From Candidatus Uhrbacteria bacterium (GTDB taxonomy: Bacteria; Patescibacteriota; Patescibacteriia; GWA2-47-26): 34,262 nucleotides of DNA. Below the pieces are notes generated by a model. That model saw only the letters and a program-made list of their open reading frames with translations, made no database searches and was not told where the DNA came from. Positions 1 through 8,639 of the stretch are shown one piece after another. The stretch lies in the NCBI GenBank assembly GCA_016187515.1, contig JACPJN010000006.1, forward strand, positions 321,556 through 355,817. The letters run 5' to 3'. Made by a program: the position numbers and the translations under genes. Every line of letters starts with the position of its first letter. The first letter of the stretch is position 1.

Positions 1-1158
1 ACAATCACCAAACTTAGCGAAGGCGAAAAGTTAAATCCCGGATGGGTGCCGTTGCCGGAAGATCAGTTGCCGCTTGAATTGCCGAAAGTGGAAAAATACC
101 AGCCGACCGACACTGGCGAGTCGCCGCTGGCGGGGATCAAAAAGTGGGTGAATACGAAGTGTCCGAAATGCGGCGGACCGGCGCGGCGCGAGACCGACAC
201 CATGCCGAACTGGGCCGGATCGTCGTGGTATTTTTTGCGGTATTGCGATCCGAAAAACTCTAAGCTCTTTGCTCTACGCTCTAAGCTCGACTATTGGACG
301 CCCGTTGATTGGTACAACGGCGGCATGGAACATACCGTGCTCCACCTGTTGTACTCTCGTTTTTGGAATCAGTTTTTGTTTGATATCGGCGCAGTGCCGA
401 CTCGTGAACCATACAAAAAGCGCACCAGCCACGGATTGATTTTAGGCGAAGACGGAGAAAAAATGTCCAAATCGCGGGGTAATGTTATAAACCCTGACGA
501 GATTATTATGAAGTACGGCGCGGATACTTTGCGGCTCTATGAAATGTTCATGGGACCGTTTGACCAAGCGGTGCCGTGGTCAACTGCGTCCATTGCGGGG
601 GTGAAGAGATTTTTAGAAAGGATGTGGCAGTTGCAGGATCGAGTCGACAGTTCACAGTCAACCGTTCACAGTAAGGAGGTTGAGAAACTGGTGCACAAAA
701 CCATCAAAAAAGTTACCGAGGATATTGAGCAGATGAAATTTAATACCGCGATTGCGGCGCTGATGACGCTCTTGAATAAATTGAGTCAGCAGACGTCAGT
801 CGACAGTTCACAGTATGAAAGTTTGTTGAAGCTGTTGTCTCCTTTTGCGCCGCATATTACGGAGGAATTGTGGGAGAGGGTGAATGTAAAATGTAAAATG
901 AAAAATGTAAAATTATTGTGCAAATCGGAGTGGCCGAAGTGGAATCCAGCGCTGGTTAAAGATGAGGAGATTGAGTTGGTCATCCAAGTTAACGGCAAGG
1001 TTCGCGACCGGATTAAAACCCCCGCTGATATTACCGAGGCAGACGCCAAAGCTACGGCGCTCCAAAGTGAAAAGGTAAAAAAATGGCTGGCTAAAAAACC
1101 GATCCAGGATGTGATATTTGTCCGGGGCAAATTGATCAATCTTGTAATCGAAGGTTAG
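1..1158 (+). CDS. leuS: Leucyl-tRNA synthetase, C-terminal part (5' end outside window)
   Basis: Open frame continues upstream of the listed start ([22 protein letters not shown]...). Contains [36 protein letters not shown] and the [12 protein letters not shown]-terminal domain. Confidence 0.97.
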   Translation, partial: TITKLSEGEKLNPGWVPLPEDQLPLELPKVEKYQPTDTGESPLAGIKKWVNTKCPKCGGPARRETDTMPNWAGSSWYFLRYCDPKNSKLFALRSKLDYWTPVDWYNGGMEHTVLHLLYSRFWNQFLFDIGAVPTREPYKKRTSHGLILGEDGEKMSKSRGNVINPDEIIMKYGADTLRLYEMFMGPFDQAVPWSTASIAGVKRFLERMWQLQDRVDSSQSTVHSKEVEKLVHKTIKKVTEDIEQMKFNTAIAALMTLLNKLSQQTSVDSSQYESLLKLLSPFAPHITEELWERVNVKCKMKNVKLLCKSEWPKWNPALVKDEEIELVIQVNGKVRDRIKTPADITEADAKATALQSEKVKKWLAKKPIQDVIFVRGKLINLVIEG

Positions 1159-1190
1159 CCAAGGACTTGTAAAATTGAGTTTTTCTCAAA

Positions 1191-1216
1191 AAGAGCCAAA
1201 AATGGCTCTTTTTGCA
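1191..1216 (+). terminator. Rho-independent terminator of leuS
   Basis: AAAGAGCCA AAAA TGGCTCTTTTT hairpin followed by a U-tract. Confidence 0.8.
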
Positions 1217-1246
1217 TTTTAGGCCCAAAAACCCCTGTTCAACCCC

Positions 1247-1275
1247 TTGACAAACTCGTTATTTCGTGCTATACT
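1247..1275 (+). promoter_or_regulatory. Consensus sigma70-type promoter
   Basis: TTGACA (1247-1252), 17-nt spacer, TATACT (1270-1275). Confidence 0.8.
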
Positions 1276-1282
1276 ATGCTGT

Positions 1283-1471
1283 TTCCTTTAAAAATGAGTT
1301 TTATCGGGGAAATGGAGGGGAGCTCATCAGCAGGGTAACCCTTGCCTGGTGTGTTTGGCTAAGGAAAGGGCTCAAGAGGTGCAAACTTCTTAAACCCCAA
1401 CCAACTGCCGCGATCCCGACAGCTTTAAAGCCGTCGGACAACTCGCCTCCAGCTCTGCGGTAAAAACTCAT
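1283..1471 (+). ncRNA. Structured leader or ncRNA preceding the tRNA-like element
   Basis: Downstream of a consensus promoter. Hairpins CATCAG..AGGGTAACCCT..CTGGTG (1325-1351), AAGAGG/CTTCTT (about 1375-1390) and CCGAC-GCTTTAAAGC-GTCGG (1416-1437). No convincing ORF. Confidence 0.4.
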
Positions 1472-1564
1472 GGCAATGCCGAGCAAGGTACGCCGGGGCC
1501 CTAATCACGGGCCAAAACCTCTTAACAAGAGGAACCCGCAGGTTCAATTCCTGCCATTGCCACC
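1472..1564 (+). tRNA. Class-II tRNA-like element (identity unresolved, possibly degenerate)
   Basis: 7-bp acceptor GGCAATG/CATTGCC, T-arm GCAGG-TTCAATT-CCTGC, long variable arm CCTCTT-AAC-AAGAGG, anticodon-like arm GGCCC-TAATCAC-GGGCC, 3' ACC. The D-arm does not fold and U8/U33 are missing. Confidence 0.4.
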
Positions 1565-1645
1565 GCAACAACCAGCAGGCGCATGGGGCGCCTGCGAAAA
1601 AGAAAATGCCCCTACAAAATAATAGGGGACAAGAAAGGGGAAAAA

Positions 1646-2032
1646 ATGAACACCACTCTGGCCCTGCAGCCCACCGCGAGCGGGCGCACGACCGAGCAGG
1701 AGCGCGTGCTCCTGGCCGTCATCGCCAACGGCGGCGTGTGGCCCGCCTCGCCCGAGCCCATCAGCTCGCGCCGTCGGCGGCGTCGGGCGCCCAAGCCGGT
1801 CAGCAACAGCGGCCAGCGGCGGCTGGTCAGCGGCATCGCGCCGCTCCCGGCCGGCGAAGGACTGATCGCCGACGCGATCGCGGACGAGCAGCAGGCGCAG
1901 GAGCAGCCGAGGCCGCCGCGGGTGGGCATCGCGGCCTTCAAGGCCCGCACCGCGAGCGCGCGGTCCGCGCCCACCGTCATGGTGAGCAGCGGCCCGCGGT
2001 TCCAGCGGGTGCGCCGGCGCAAGGGGCGGTAG
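1646..2032 (+). CDS. Hypothetical GC-rich, Arg-rich small protein
   Basis: ATG preceded by AAGAAAGGGG; MNTTLALQPTASGRTTEQERVLLAVIANGG...RRRKGR. No recognised domain. Confidence 0.5.
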   Translation: MNTTLALQPTASGRTTEQERVLLAVIANGGVWPASPEPISSRRRRRRAPKPVSNSGQRRLVSGIAPLPAGEGLIADAIADEQQAQEQPRPPRVGIAAFKARTASARSAPTVMVSSGPRFQRVRRRKGR

Positions 2033-2104
2033 CAGTAGCAGCCACAAACCCACAACCAACGCTCACAAGGGGGAATAAACATGGAATAGCTGATCTTTCG
2101 CATG

Positions 2105-2300
2105 AGGGGAGGCGCTCCGGCATCTCCCCTCTACACTTGAGTGATAAATCGCTGGATTCATCATTCAAGTGTAGGAGATTAAGACGGGCAGGGCCATGTG
2201 TCCAAACCGTCTTCCTCCTGCTTGAACCAATCACGCGCCCGTGGTAGGTTTAAGTAGGAGGATTTCTAGCGCGGGCATAATGCCCGAGCAAAACCACACA
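2105..2300 (+). repeat. Tandem series of distinct hairpins between two orphan ORFs
   Basis: AGGGGAG..CTCCCCT (2105-2130), CTACACTTGA..TCAAGTGTAG (2131-2174), GGAGattAAGACGG..CCGTCTTcCTCC (2174-2217), CGGGCATAATGCCCG (about 2272-2287). Confidence 0.6.
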
Positions 2301-2317
2301 CCCAGAAGGGGATACCC

Positions 2318-2569
2318 ATGCAAAACGACGCTCATTTCACCATCGCGGCGGGCGACCTTCCGCCGCCGCCGTGTCTCGCGACCATCCGCTTCCCGCAGCG
2401 GGGAGGGTTGGTCAAACTCGAGGTCGGCATCTTCACGGCCCTGGCCCAGGTGCCGGCCAAGGCACTCGGGGGCTTCCTGGCCCACGCGAAAGAAGTGCTG
2501 GAGCGCCACGGGTACACCACCCGGCTCACCTGCATCCTGCCGCTTGCGCTCGATACCGATCTCCACTAG
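2318..2569 (+). CDS. Hypothetical protein, 83 aa
   Basis: ATG preceded by AGAAGGGG; MQNDAHFTIAAGDLPPPPCLATIRFPQRGG...; followed by a strong terminator. Confidence 0.5.
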   Translation: MQNDAHFTIAAGDLPPPPCLATIRFPQRGGLVKLEVGIFTALAQVPAKALGGFLAHAKEVLERHGYTTRLTCILPLALDTDLH

Positions 2570-2584
2570 GTCGCGTCCCGGCGC

Positions 2585-2632
2585 GGGGCGGCGGCGGTAC
2601 ATACCTTACCGTCCGCCGCCCGATTTTTTTTA
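2585..2632 (+). terminator. Strong Rho-independent terminator
   Basis: GGGCGGCGGcGGTA-CATACCT-TACCGtCCGCCGCCC followed by ATTTTTTTT. Confidence 0.85.
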
Positions 2633-2640
2633 TCCAAAAA

Positions 2641-2669
2641 TTGACAAAATCCCCACTGCCCATTACACT
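2641..2669 (+). promoter_or_regulatory. Consensus promoter upstream of ncRNA candidate
   Basis: TTGACA (2641-2646), 17-nt spacer, TACACT (2664-2669). Confidence 0.75.
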
Positions 2670-2675
2670 TAATTT

Positions 2676-2916
2676 ACCCCCCCCAAAGAAACGTGTCTTT
2701 AAATTGGGACAGCATTGCAACCCGGTTCGTCCTTAATTGGCTTGAACCAGGAAGACCCCTTTAGCGGAAAGGTCGTTCGTCAACATGAGTGGGTCCCCTT
2801 CCGGGGATAAACTTCGCGACGAACATCTCTCTCCTCGCCTTTCCCTTGGCGGTCTACTGCTGTTCCGCTTTAAGGACAAGGTTAAACCGCCCCGCTTTTG
2901 ACCGGGGCGGTTTTTT
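2676..2916 (+). ncRNA. Putative standalone structured ncRNA, about 240 nt
   Basis: Bounded by a consensus promoter and a strong terminator. Internal stem GTTCGTC..CCCC-TTCC-GGGG..GACGAAC (2770-2823) and GACC..GGTC. No convincing ORF. Confidence 0.5.
2889..2916 (+). terminator. Rho-independent terminator
   Basis: CCGCCCCG-CTTTTGAC-CGGGGCGG-TTTTTT. Confidence 0.9.
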
Positions 2917-2966
2917 ATGCTAAGGTATACCCAGCTCATTACCCATCCACTGAAAGGAGGAAGGTC

Positions 2967-3806
2967 ATGCCGCAAAAATTTGCCACCCTCCTTTCCGGAG
3001 GGCTGATGCGCGGATCTTTTCAAGGCGGAGCTTGTTATGCCATTGAGGAGCTGGAGGAAAATGGCGGCGTCGCCCGCGGAGATACGGTCGCCGGATCCGT
3101 CGGGGTCTGCAACGGAATCTTCCGGGCCACCCGGAGCGTGCGAAGGTCATCGCTAATCTGGCGCGATTGTGTGCATGGGCGTCAGCTCATTTACTGGAAG
3201 TGGGGACGGCCGCGGATGCACACCCGCCACTTGCTGGAATGTTTCCGCCGGTACCTGCCGGCCGAACAGCTTGGGAGGCATGGCAAATTCATCGCCGTGC
3301 TCACGGATCTGGAGACCGGAATGCCGGTCTATCTGGAGATCGGGCCGGCCTCGCCGATCTGGCGGATTGTACTCGCGAGCATCGCGATCCCTCCGCTTGT
3401 GGAACCGGTCCGGATCGAGGAGCGCTTCTTTGCCGATGGGGGCTTGAGCGACCCGCTGCCCATCCGCTTCCTGATTGAACAGGGCTATACCGAGATCACG
3501 GTCATTCTTAACCGCCCGCTTTCCTACCGGGACGACCCCGGCTTCAACCGCGCCGTCAGCTCCTTTATCCTCCGTTCTTTCCCGGAGGCCCGGCGCGCGT
3601 TTGTTGAATCGGCCGCCCGCTGCAACCAAGACCTGGAGCTCCTCCAAAACCCCCCGTCCGGGATCAAGGTCCGGGTGATTGCCCCGCCAGAGAACCCCAT
3701 TAGCCGGCTTTGCCGCGCGCGGGAGGAACTCCTGCGCTTCTGGCGCTGCGGATATGCGGAGGCCTATCGAGCGTTTGGGAAAATCCCGCCCCCGCCGCCC
3801 TTCTAA
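2967..3806 (+). CDS. Patatin-like phospholipase family protein
   Basis: LLSGGLMRGSFQGG oxyanion motif, AGSVGVCNG nucleophile region, FFADGGLSDPLP (DGG). RBS AAAGGAGGAAGGTC upstream of ATG. Confidence 0.75.
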   Translation: MPQKFATLLSGGLMRGSFQGGACYAIEELEENGGVARGDTVAGSVGVCNGIFRATRSVRRSSLIWRDCVHGRQLIYWKWGRPRMHTRHLLECFRRYLPAEQLGRHGKFIAVLTDLETGMPVYLEIGPASPIWRIVLASIAIPPLVEPVRIEERFFADGGLSDPLPIRFLIEQGYTEITVILNRPLSYRDDPGFNRAVSSFILRSFPEARRAFVESAARCNQDLELLQNPPSGIKVRVIAPPENPISRLCRAREELLRFWRCGYAEAYRAFGKIPPPPPF

Positions 3807-3875
3807 CCAAGTCGGGCGGCCTTCTATTTTCAGCGCGCCCTTTTTCTGTTATACTGGAGTACGGTCCTCTATACT

Positions 3876-6017
3876 ATGTCTTCGCGATCAAGAAAACGCA
3901 AGCGCGAACCCGAACCCCGCCTTTCCGCGGACGCCCGGCGGGAAATTATCATGATTTTTTTATTTACGCTCGCGGGGCTTTGCGCCCTGGCTTACTTTGC
4001 TTTGGCCGGCCGAGCCGGAATATTTATTGACGAAGCGCTCTCCGGACTCTTGGGCACCTTGCGCCCGCTCCTGCCGATTGCCCTTATTGCGATCGGGATT
4101 GCGGTGGGAAAAACCAACTCCAAAGGTACCGCGGTCGTCGGAATTATTTTAATGCTCTCCGCGCTTACGGCCTTGACCGAGCTTTCCCAATATCCCGTAC
4201 AAGCCGGTCTTCAGGCCGCCCCCGCCGGAATCAGCGGCGGCTATGTCGGGCTTTTTTTGGCCTATCCTTTGTATCAGGTCTTTGGCATTTGGGCCTCGCT
4301 CATTATTTTGGCCGCGCTTTTGCTTATTGGTATTTCACTAGTATTTTCCGCGCCGCTTTCCGCCCTGGTTTCGTCCCGGGGCGCGCTGCTACGCGCGCTT
4401 AGCAAGGGGGTTGGCTGCTTAATGTACCCGTTTAAAAAATCGCGGATCCATGGCGAGTTTGATGAACCGGCCGGCCAAGAACTCGAATTTGAAGAACACG
4501 GGATTGCCAGGAAAGACGAGCCGGAAGAATCCGGAGCGCAAGAAACCGGCGCCGGATTGCCGCCAGCGGACGCTGAAGAATCCCCCAATCTGTCCGCGGT
4601 CATCCGTCATCCGAAACGCCGGGTTGGTCCGGTTACCCTCCCGCTTGATCTGCTGGAAAAAAATGGGGGGAAGCCGGTCTCGGGCGATATCCGCGGCCGT
4701 CAAGAAATTATCCAAAAAACTTTGGCCAACTTCGGGATTGACGTGGAAATGGCCGACGTTTCAGTTGGCCCCACGGTTACTCAATATACCTTGCGTCCGG
4801 CCCAAGGAATAAAACTGTCCTCCATCACCGCGCTGGCCAATGACTTGGCCTTAGCGCTGGCGGCCCACCCCATTCGCATTGAAGCGCCGATTCCGGGAAA
4901 GTCGCTCGTCGGCCTTGAAGTTCCCAATCAACAGGTCTCGCTCGTGCGGCTCCGTGAAATGCTGGAGTCCAAAGAATGGACCGGGCGTTCCTCGCCTTTG
5001 ACTCTCGCGATTGGCCGCGACGTTTCGGGGAAACCCTGGCTGGGAGACCTCTCGCGCATGCCGCACCTCTTGGTGGCTGGTTCAACCGGATCCGGCAAAA
5101 CCGTCTGTCTCAATGCCATTATTATCTCTTTGCTTTACGCCAACGGCCCGGATGATCTTAAACTGATCTTGATTGATCCTAAACGCGTGGAGCTCCCTTC
5201 CTACAACGGCATCCCGCATTTGCTGGCTCCGGTGATTACCGACGTAAAACAAACCGTGCAAACCCTGCGCTGGGCAATTCTGGAAATGGAAAAACGTTTT
5301 GAACTGCTGGCTAAAGCCGGCGCGCGCGATCTTAAAAGTTACAACGAAACGGCTTCCGCTGACGAGCGTCTGCCCTATCTGGTCATTATTGTGGACGAAC
5401 TGGCCGACCTGATGGTCGCCGCCGCCTCCGAAGTGGAAGGTTCGGTCATCCGTCTGGCGCAGATGGCCCGCGCGGTCGGGATGCATTTGATCTTGGCCAC
5501 GCAGCGCCCTTCCGTGGAAATCCTCACCGGACTTATCAAAGCCAATATTACCAGCCGCATGGCTTTTTCCGTGGCCTCGCTCATTGATTCCCGAACCATT
5601 CTGGACGCCTCCGGCGCGGAAAAACTGCTGGGACGCGGAGACATGCTGGTGATTACCGCGGAATTATCCAAACCCAAGCGCCTGCAGGGCGTGTATGTGT
5701 CGGATGCGGAAATCAAGCGCGTGGTGGCTTTTCTTAAAAAAGCCGGGGAACCGGAGTATGCGGATCTTACCGTGCAGGGCTCCCTGCCCATTCCGGGAGT
5801 AATGGGAGCGGACGGGGACGAAGCCGGCGACGCGCTTTTGGAAGAGGCCAAAGAGGTAATTTTCCAGGCCGGAAAGGCCTCGGCCTCCCTGCTTCAAAGA
5901 CGCCTGAAAATCGGGTACGCCCGCGCCGCCCGCATCCTGGACCTGCTGGAGGAAGCCGGGTTTATTGGCGCCGCCGATGGCGCCAAACCTCGCGAGATTC
6001 TGGCCTCCCGTCAGTAG
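3876..6017 (+). CDS. ftsK: DNA translocase FtsK/SpoIIIE
   Basis: N-terminal TM segments, HLLVAGSTGSGKTVCLNAIIISLLY Walker A, YLVIIVDELADLMV, HLILATQRPSV, C-terminal winged-helix gamma-like domain. Confidence 0.96.
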   Translation: MSSRSRKRKREPEPRLSADARREIIMIFLFTLAGLCALAYFALAGRAGIFIDEALSGLLGTLRPLLPIALIAIGIAVGKTNSKGTAVVGIILMLSALTALTELSQYPVQAGLQAAPAGISGGYVGLFLAYPLYQVFGIWASLIILAALLLIGISLVFSAPLSALVSSRGALLRALSKGVGCLMYPFKKSRIHGEFDEPAGQELEFEEHGIARKDEPEESGAQETGAGLPPADAEESPNLSAVIRHPKRRVGPVTLPLDLLEKNGGKPVSGDIRGRQEIIQKTLANFGIDVEMADVSVGPTVTQYTLRPAQGIKLSSITALANDLALALAAHPIRIEAPIPGKSLVGLEVPNQQVSLVRLREMLESKEWTGRSSPLTLAIGRDVSGKPWLGDLSRMPHLLVAGSTGSGKTVCLNAIIISLLYANGPDDLKLILIDPKRVELPSYNGIPHLLAPVITDVKQTVQTLRWAILEMEKRFELLAKAGARDLKSYNETASADERLPYLVIIVDELADLMVAAASEVEGSVIRLAQMARAVGMHLILATQRPSVEILTGLIKANITSRMAFSVASLIDSRTILDASGAEKLLGRGDMLVITAELSKPKRLQGVYVSDAEIKRVVAFLKKAGEPEYADLTVQGSLPIPGVMGADGDEAGDALLEEAKEVIFQAGKASASLLQRRLKIGYARAARILDLLEEAGFIGAADGAKPREILASRQ

Positions 6018-6041
6018 TTGTGATAAGATACCCAAGGCCGT

Positions 6042-6410
6042 ATGACTTTAAACCGCATCATTTCCCTATCCGGACTGCTGCTGATTGCGGGGTATTTGGG
6101 TTTTCATGTTTATGGGCTGATTGCTCCGCCCCCCCTGCAAGTAACCTCTCCTCCCTCCGGGCTCACCACCTCCAGTAAAACTATTGCGATCAAGGGGAAG
6201 ACCCTGCCGGGCGCCAAAGTCGAGGTCAACGGGAACCCGCTGGTGTCCGACCGTTCCGGAGAGTTTGGACAAACACTCGTGCTGGGCGGAGGAATTCATA
6301 CCTTGACGATCAGCGCCCGAAAGCGTTATAGCCGGCCAGCCACGGCCGTGCGCCAGATTCTTATTCTGGACGGCCCGCGGGTCTCAACTTCGGCTCACGG
6401 AGGAATCTAA
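6042..6410 (+). CDS. Membrane-anchored Ig-like/glucodextranase-B-like domain protein
   Basis: N-terminal TM helix followed by [62 protein letters not shown]. Confidence 0.6.
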   Translation: MTLNRIISLSGLLLIAGYLGFHVYGLIAPPPLQVTSPPSGLTTSSKTIAIKGKTLPGAKVEVNGNPLVSDRSGEFGQTLVLGGGIHTLTISARKRYSRPATAVRQILILDGPRVSTSAHGGI

Positions 6411-6430
6411 TTTTTCGCACGAATTCACCT

Positions 6431-7498
6431 ATGGCAAAACCCGACGCGCTTAAAGAAAAACTCAAGGCCGCGGAAAGCGCGGTCAGTCAGATTAAAGAAA
6501 AATTCGGGGAGGGATCCATCATGCGCTTGGGGGAGGGACACAAAATGACGATCGAAGCCATCCCCACCGGCTGTCTTTCCCTCGACATCGCGCTGGGAGT
6601 CGGCGGCGTTCCCAAAGGACGGATCATTGAAATCTACGGCCCGGAAAGTTCCGGGAAAACTACCCTCGCCCAGCATATTGTGGCCGAGGTTCAAAAGCTG
6701 GGCGGACTCGCTGCGTTTGTGGACGCGGAACACGCGCTGGATCCGGAGTACGCGAAAAAAATCGGCGTGCGCGTGGAAGACCTGCTGATTTCCCAACCGG
6801 ATAATGGCGAACAAGCCCTGGATATTGTGGAGACGCTCGTGCGTTCCGGAGCCGTGGATGTGATTGTGGTGGATTCGGTCGCCGCGCTGACCCCGAAGGC
6901 GGAAATTGAGGGGGAAATGGGTGACTCACATATGGGGCTCCAAGCGCGGCTCATGAGCCAGGCGCTGCGGAAACTCACCGGCATTATTTCAAAATCCAAT
7001 ACTTGCCTGATCTTTATCAACCAAATCCGCATGAAAATCGGGGTGATGTTTGGCAATCCCGAGACCACCACCGGCGGAAATGCCTTAAAATTCTACTGCT
7101 CCGTTCGCATTGATGTCCGCCGCGCGGCGCAGATTAAGCAAGGCGACCTGATTATTGGCAACCGCGTCAAAGCTAAGATCGTAAAAAATAAAGTCGCGCC
7201 GCCGTTTCGGCACACCGAGTTTGATATTATGTACAATGAGGGGATCTCCATTCCCGGTGATGTGCTGGATACCGGGGTGGTTTATGAAGTAGTGGACAAA
7301 TCCGGAAATTCCTATATCTTTGAGGGGTCGCGGCTGGGCGTCGGCCGGGAAACCGCGAAAAAATACCTTAAAGACAATCCGCCGGTACTTGCCGCCATTC
7401 GCGCCAAAGTGCTGGAAGCCGTAGCGGAAAAAGAGCATGCCGTTATTGAGCCGACTGAAGCCAAGGCAGCGGTCGCCGCAGGCGTTGAAGAAGCGTAG
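6431..7498 (+). CDS. recA: Recombinase RecA
   Basis: [17 protein letters not shown] Walker [67 protein letters not shown]. Confidence 0.99.
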   Translation: MAKPDALKEKLKAAESAVSQIKEKFGEGSIMRLGEGHKMTIEAIPTGCLSLDIALGVGGVPKGRIIEIYGPESSGKTTLAQHIVAEVQKLGGLAAFVDAEHALDPEYAKKIGVRVEDLLISQPDNGEQALDIVETLVRSGAVDVIVVDSVAALTPKAEIEGEMGDSHMGLQARLMSQALRKLTGIISKSNTCLIFINQIRMKIGVMFGNPETTTGGNALKFYCSVRIDVRRAAQIKQGDLIIGNRVKAKIVKNKVAPPFRHTEFDIMYNEGISIPGDVLDTGVVYEVVDKSGNSYIFEGSRLGVGRETAKKYLKDNPPVLAAIRAKVLEAVAEKEHAVIEPTEAKAAVAAGVEEA

Positions 7499-7500
7499 GC

Positions 7501-8067
7501 CTACTCCTGGGCGCGCTCCACGTACTCGCCAGTATCCGTGTTCACGACCACCCGATCGTCTTCTTTTATAAAAAGGGGCGTGCGGACTTTCAGTCCGTTT
7601 TCAAGTACAATTTCTTTAGTAACATTGCCCGAGGTATCGCCTTTGACCGCCGGCGGCGCCTCGGTAACTTTGAGCGTAACTTTTTTGGGAAAATCAACAG
7701 TTACTGGTATACCTTCTTCATTAACAAGCAGCACCACTTCCAAACCTTCTTTAAGATATTGCGCGTATTGGCCAATAACCTCCGCGCCAACAGAAAATTG
7801 CTCATAAGTTACCATATCCATAAAGGTTTGTTCTGTCGGAGTGCCATAAAGATACTGTACTTTTTTGCGCTCCATCTCCATAAACTCAATCGCTTCATCG
7901 GATTTAAAGGTATTTTCAACAACTTTTCCGGTCTTCAGCGCTTTAAGCCGCGTACGCACAAACGCCGCGCCTTTTCCGGGATTTACATGCTGAAACTCCA
8001 CCACCAAATGCGGCTCATTTTTATAATTGAGGACAAGTCCTCGTGAAATTTCTGATGCCTTGGACAT
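7501..8067 (-). CDS. efp: Translation elongation factor P
   Basis: MSKASEISRGLVLNYKNEPHLVVEFQHVNPGKGAAFVRTRLK with the conserved loop Lys (PGKG), three OB/KOW-type domains. Confidence 0.98.
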   Translation of the reverse strand: MSKASEISRGLVLNYKNEPHLVVEFQHVNPGKGAAFVRTRLKALKTGKVVENTFKSDEAIEFMEMERKKVQYLYGTPTEQTFMDMVTYEQFSVGAEVIGQYAQYLKEGLEVVLLVNEEGIPVTVDFPKKVTLKVTEAPPAVKGDTSGNVTKEIVLENGLKVRTPLFIKEDDRVVVNTDTGEYVERAQE

Positions 8068-8283
8068 AGTTGAAGAGCATACACCCTATCTTAATTTTTT
8101 ACAAGAGTGTCCCCCTCTTAAGATAAGAGGGGGTAGGGGGAGTTATGAACGGTTCCAGCACAAAGGGGATGAGCATAACCCACCCTACCCTCCCTTACCT
8201 TAAGGGAGGGAGAAACACAAAAAAAGAAAACCGCCGCGAGCGCAGAGCGCCAGGGCGGGGAACAGCAACGAAAGAACCGGGAT

Positions 8284-8610
8284 CTACGCGGACGGGGGCG
8301 AGGCCTTGCCTCCTTGCACAACTTCCAATGGCGCTGGGGTTTGGCGTTCTGGCAATCTTTCCTCGGCGAACGCTCTTTCTATCACCCAACCCACAACCTC
8401 GTGTGCCCCCACAATCAAGAGAGTGCCCGCGAAGGCGGTAATGCCGAAGAAAAAGAATCCGAATAGTCCTTCCTTCGGCAGAAAACGAATTGGCGAATGC
8501 TCCAGCACTGGCAACACGATCGTAGCACAGGCCGCGACCCAAAAAACCAATCCGCCCAAAAGAGCAACGAGTGCGATAAACAACGCTCCGAGTGTGGCCA
8601 TGAATCGCAT
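8284..8610 (-). CDS. Hypothetical small membrane protein
   Basis: Three predicted hydrophobic helices; ATG preceded by GGCAAAAGGAGGAACC on the minus strand. Confidence 0.6.
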   Translation of the reverse strand: MRFMATLGALFIALVALLGGLVFWVAACATIVLPVLEHSPIRFLPKEGLFGFFFFGITAFAGTLLIVGAHEVVGWVIERAFAEERLPERQTPAPLEVVQGGKASPPSA

Positions 8611-8639
8611 GGGTTCCTCCTTTTGCCGTTATATCACAA

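Noticed and set aside
786-1139. Minus-strand ORF of 117 aa inside leuS
   Set aside because: Antisense to a confidently identified synthetase domain, with no RBS.
1283-1564. tmRNA (ssrA)
   Set aside because: GCAAAC and a tRNA-like 3' end are present, but the 5' end does not pair with the 3' acceptor, the TTCGAC-type 5' motif is missing, and the candidate tag (ANFLNPNQLPRSRQL) lacks the usual hydrophobic end.
1544-2103. Long overlapping ORFs on both strands at 1544-2247
   Set aside because: GC-rich DNA yields spurious open frames; only the 1646 ATG frame has a plausible ribosome-binding site.
8100-8215. CRISPR-like array from repeated CCCTCTTAAG/CTTAAGGGAG blocks
   Set aside because: Only two related palindromes, no regular repeat-spacer periodicity and no cas genes; a palindromic intergenic repeat is sufficient.
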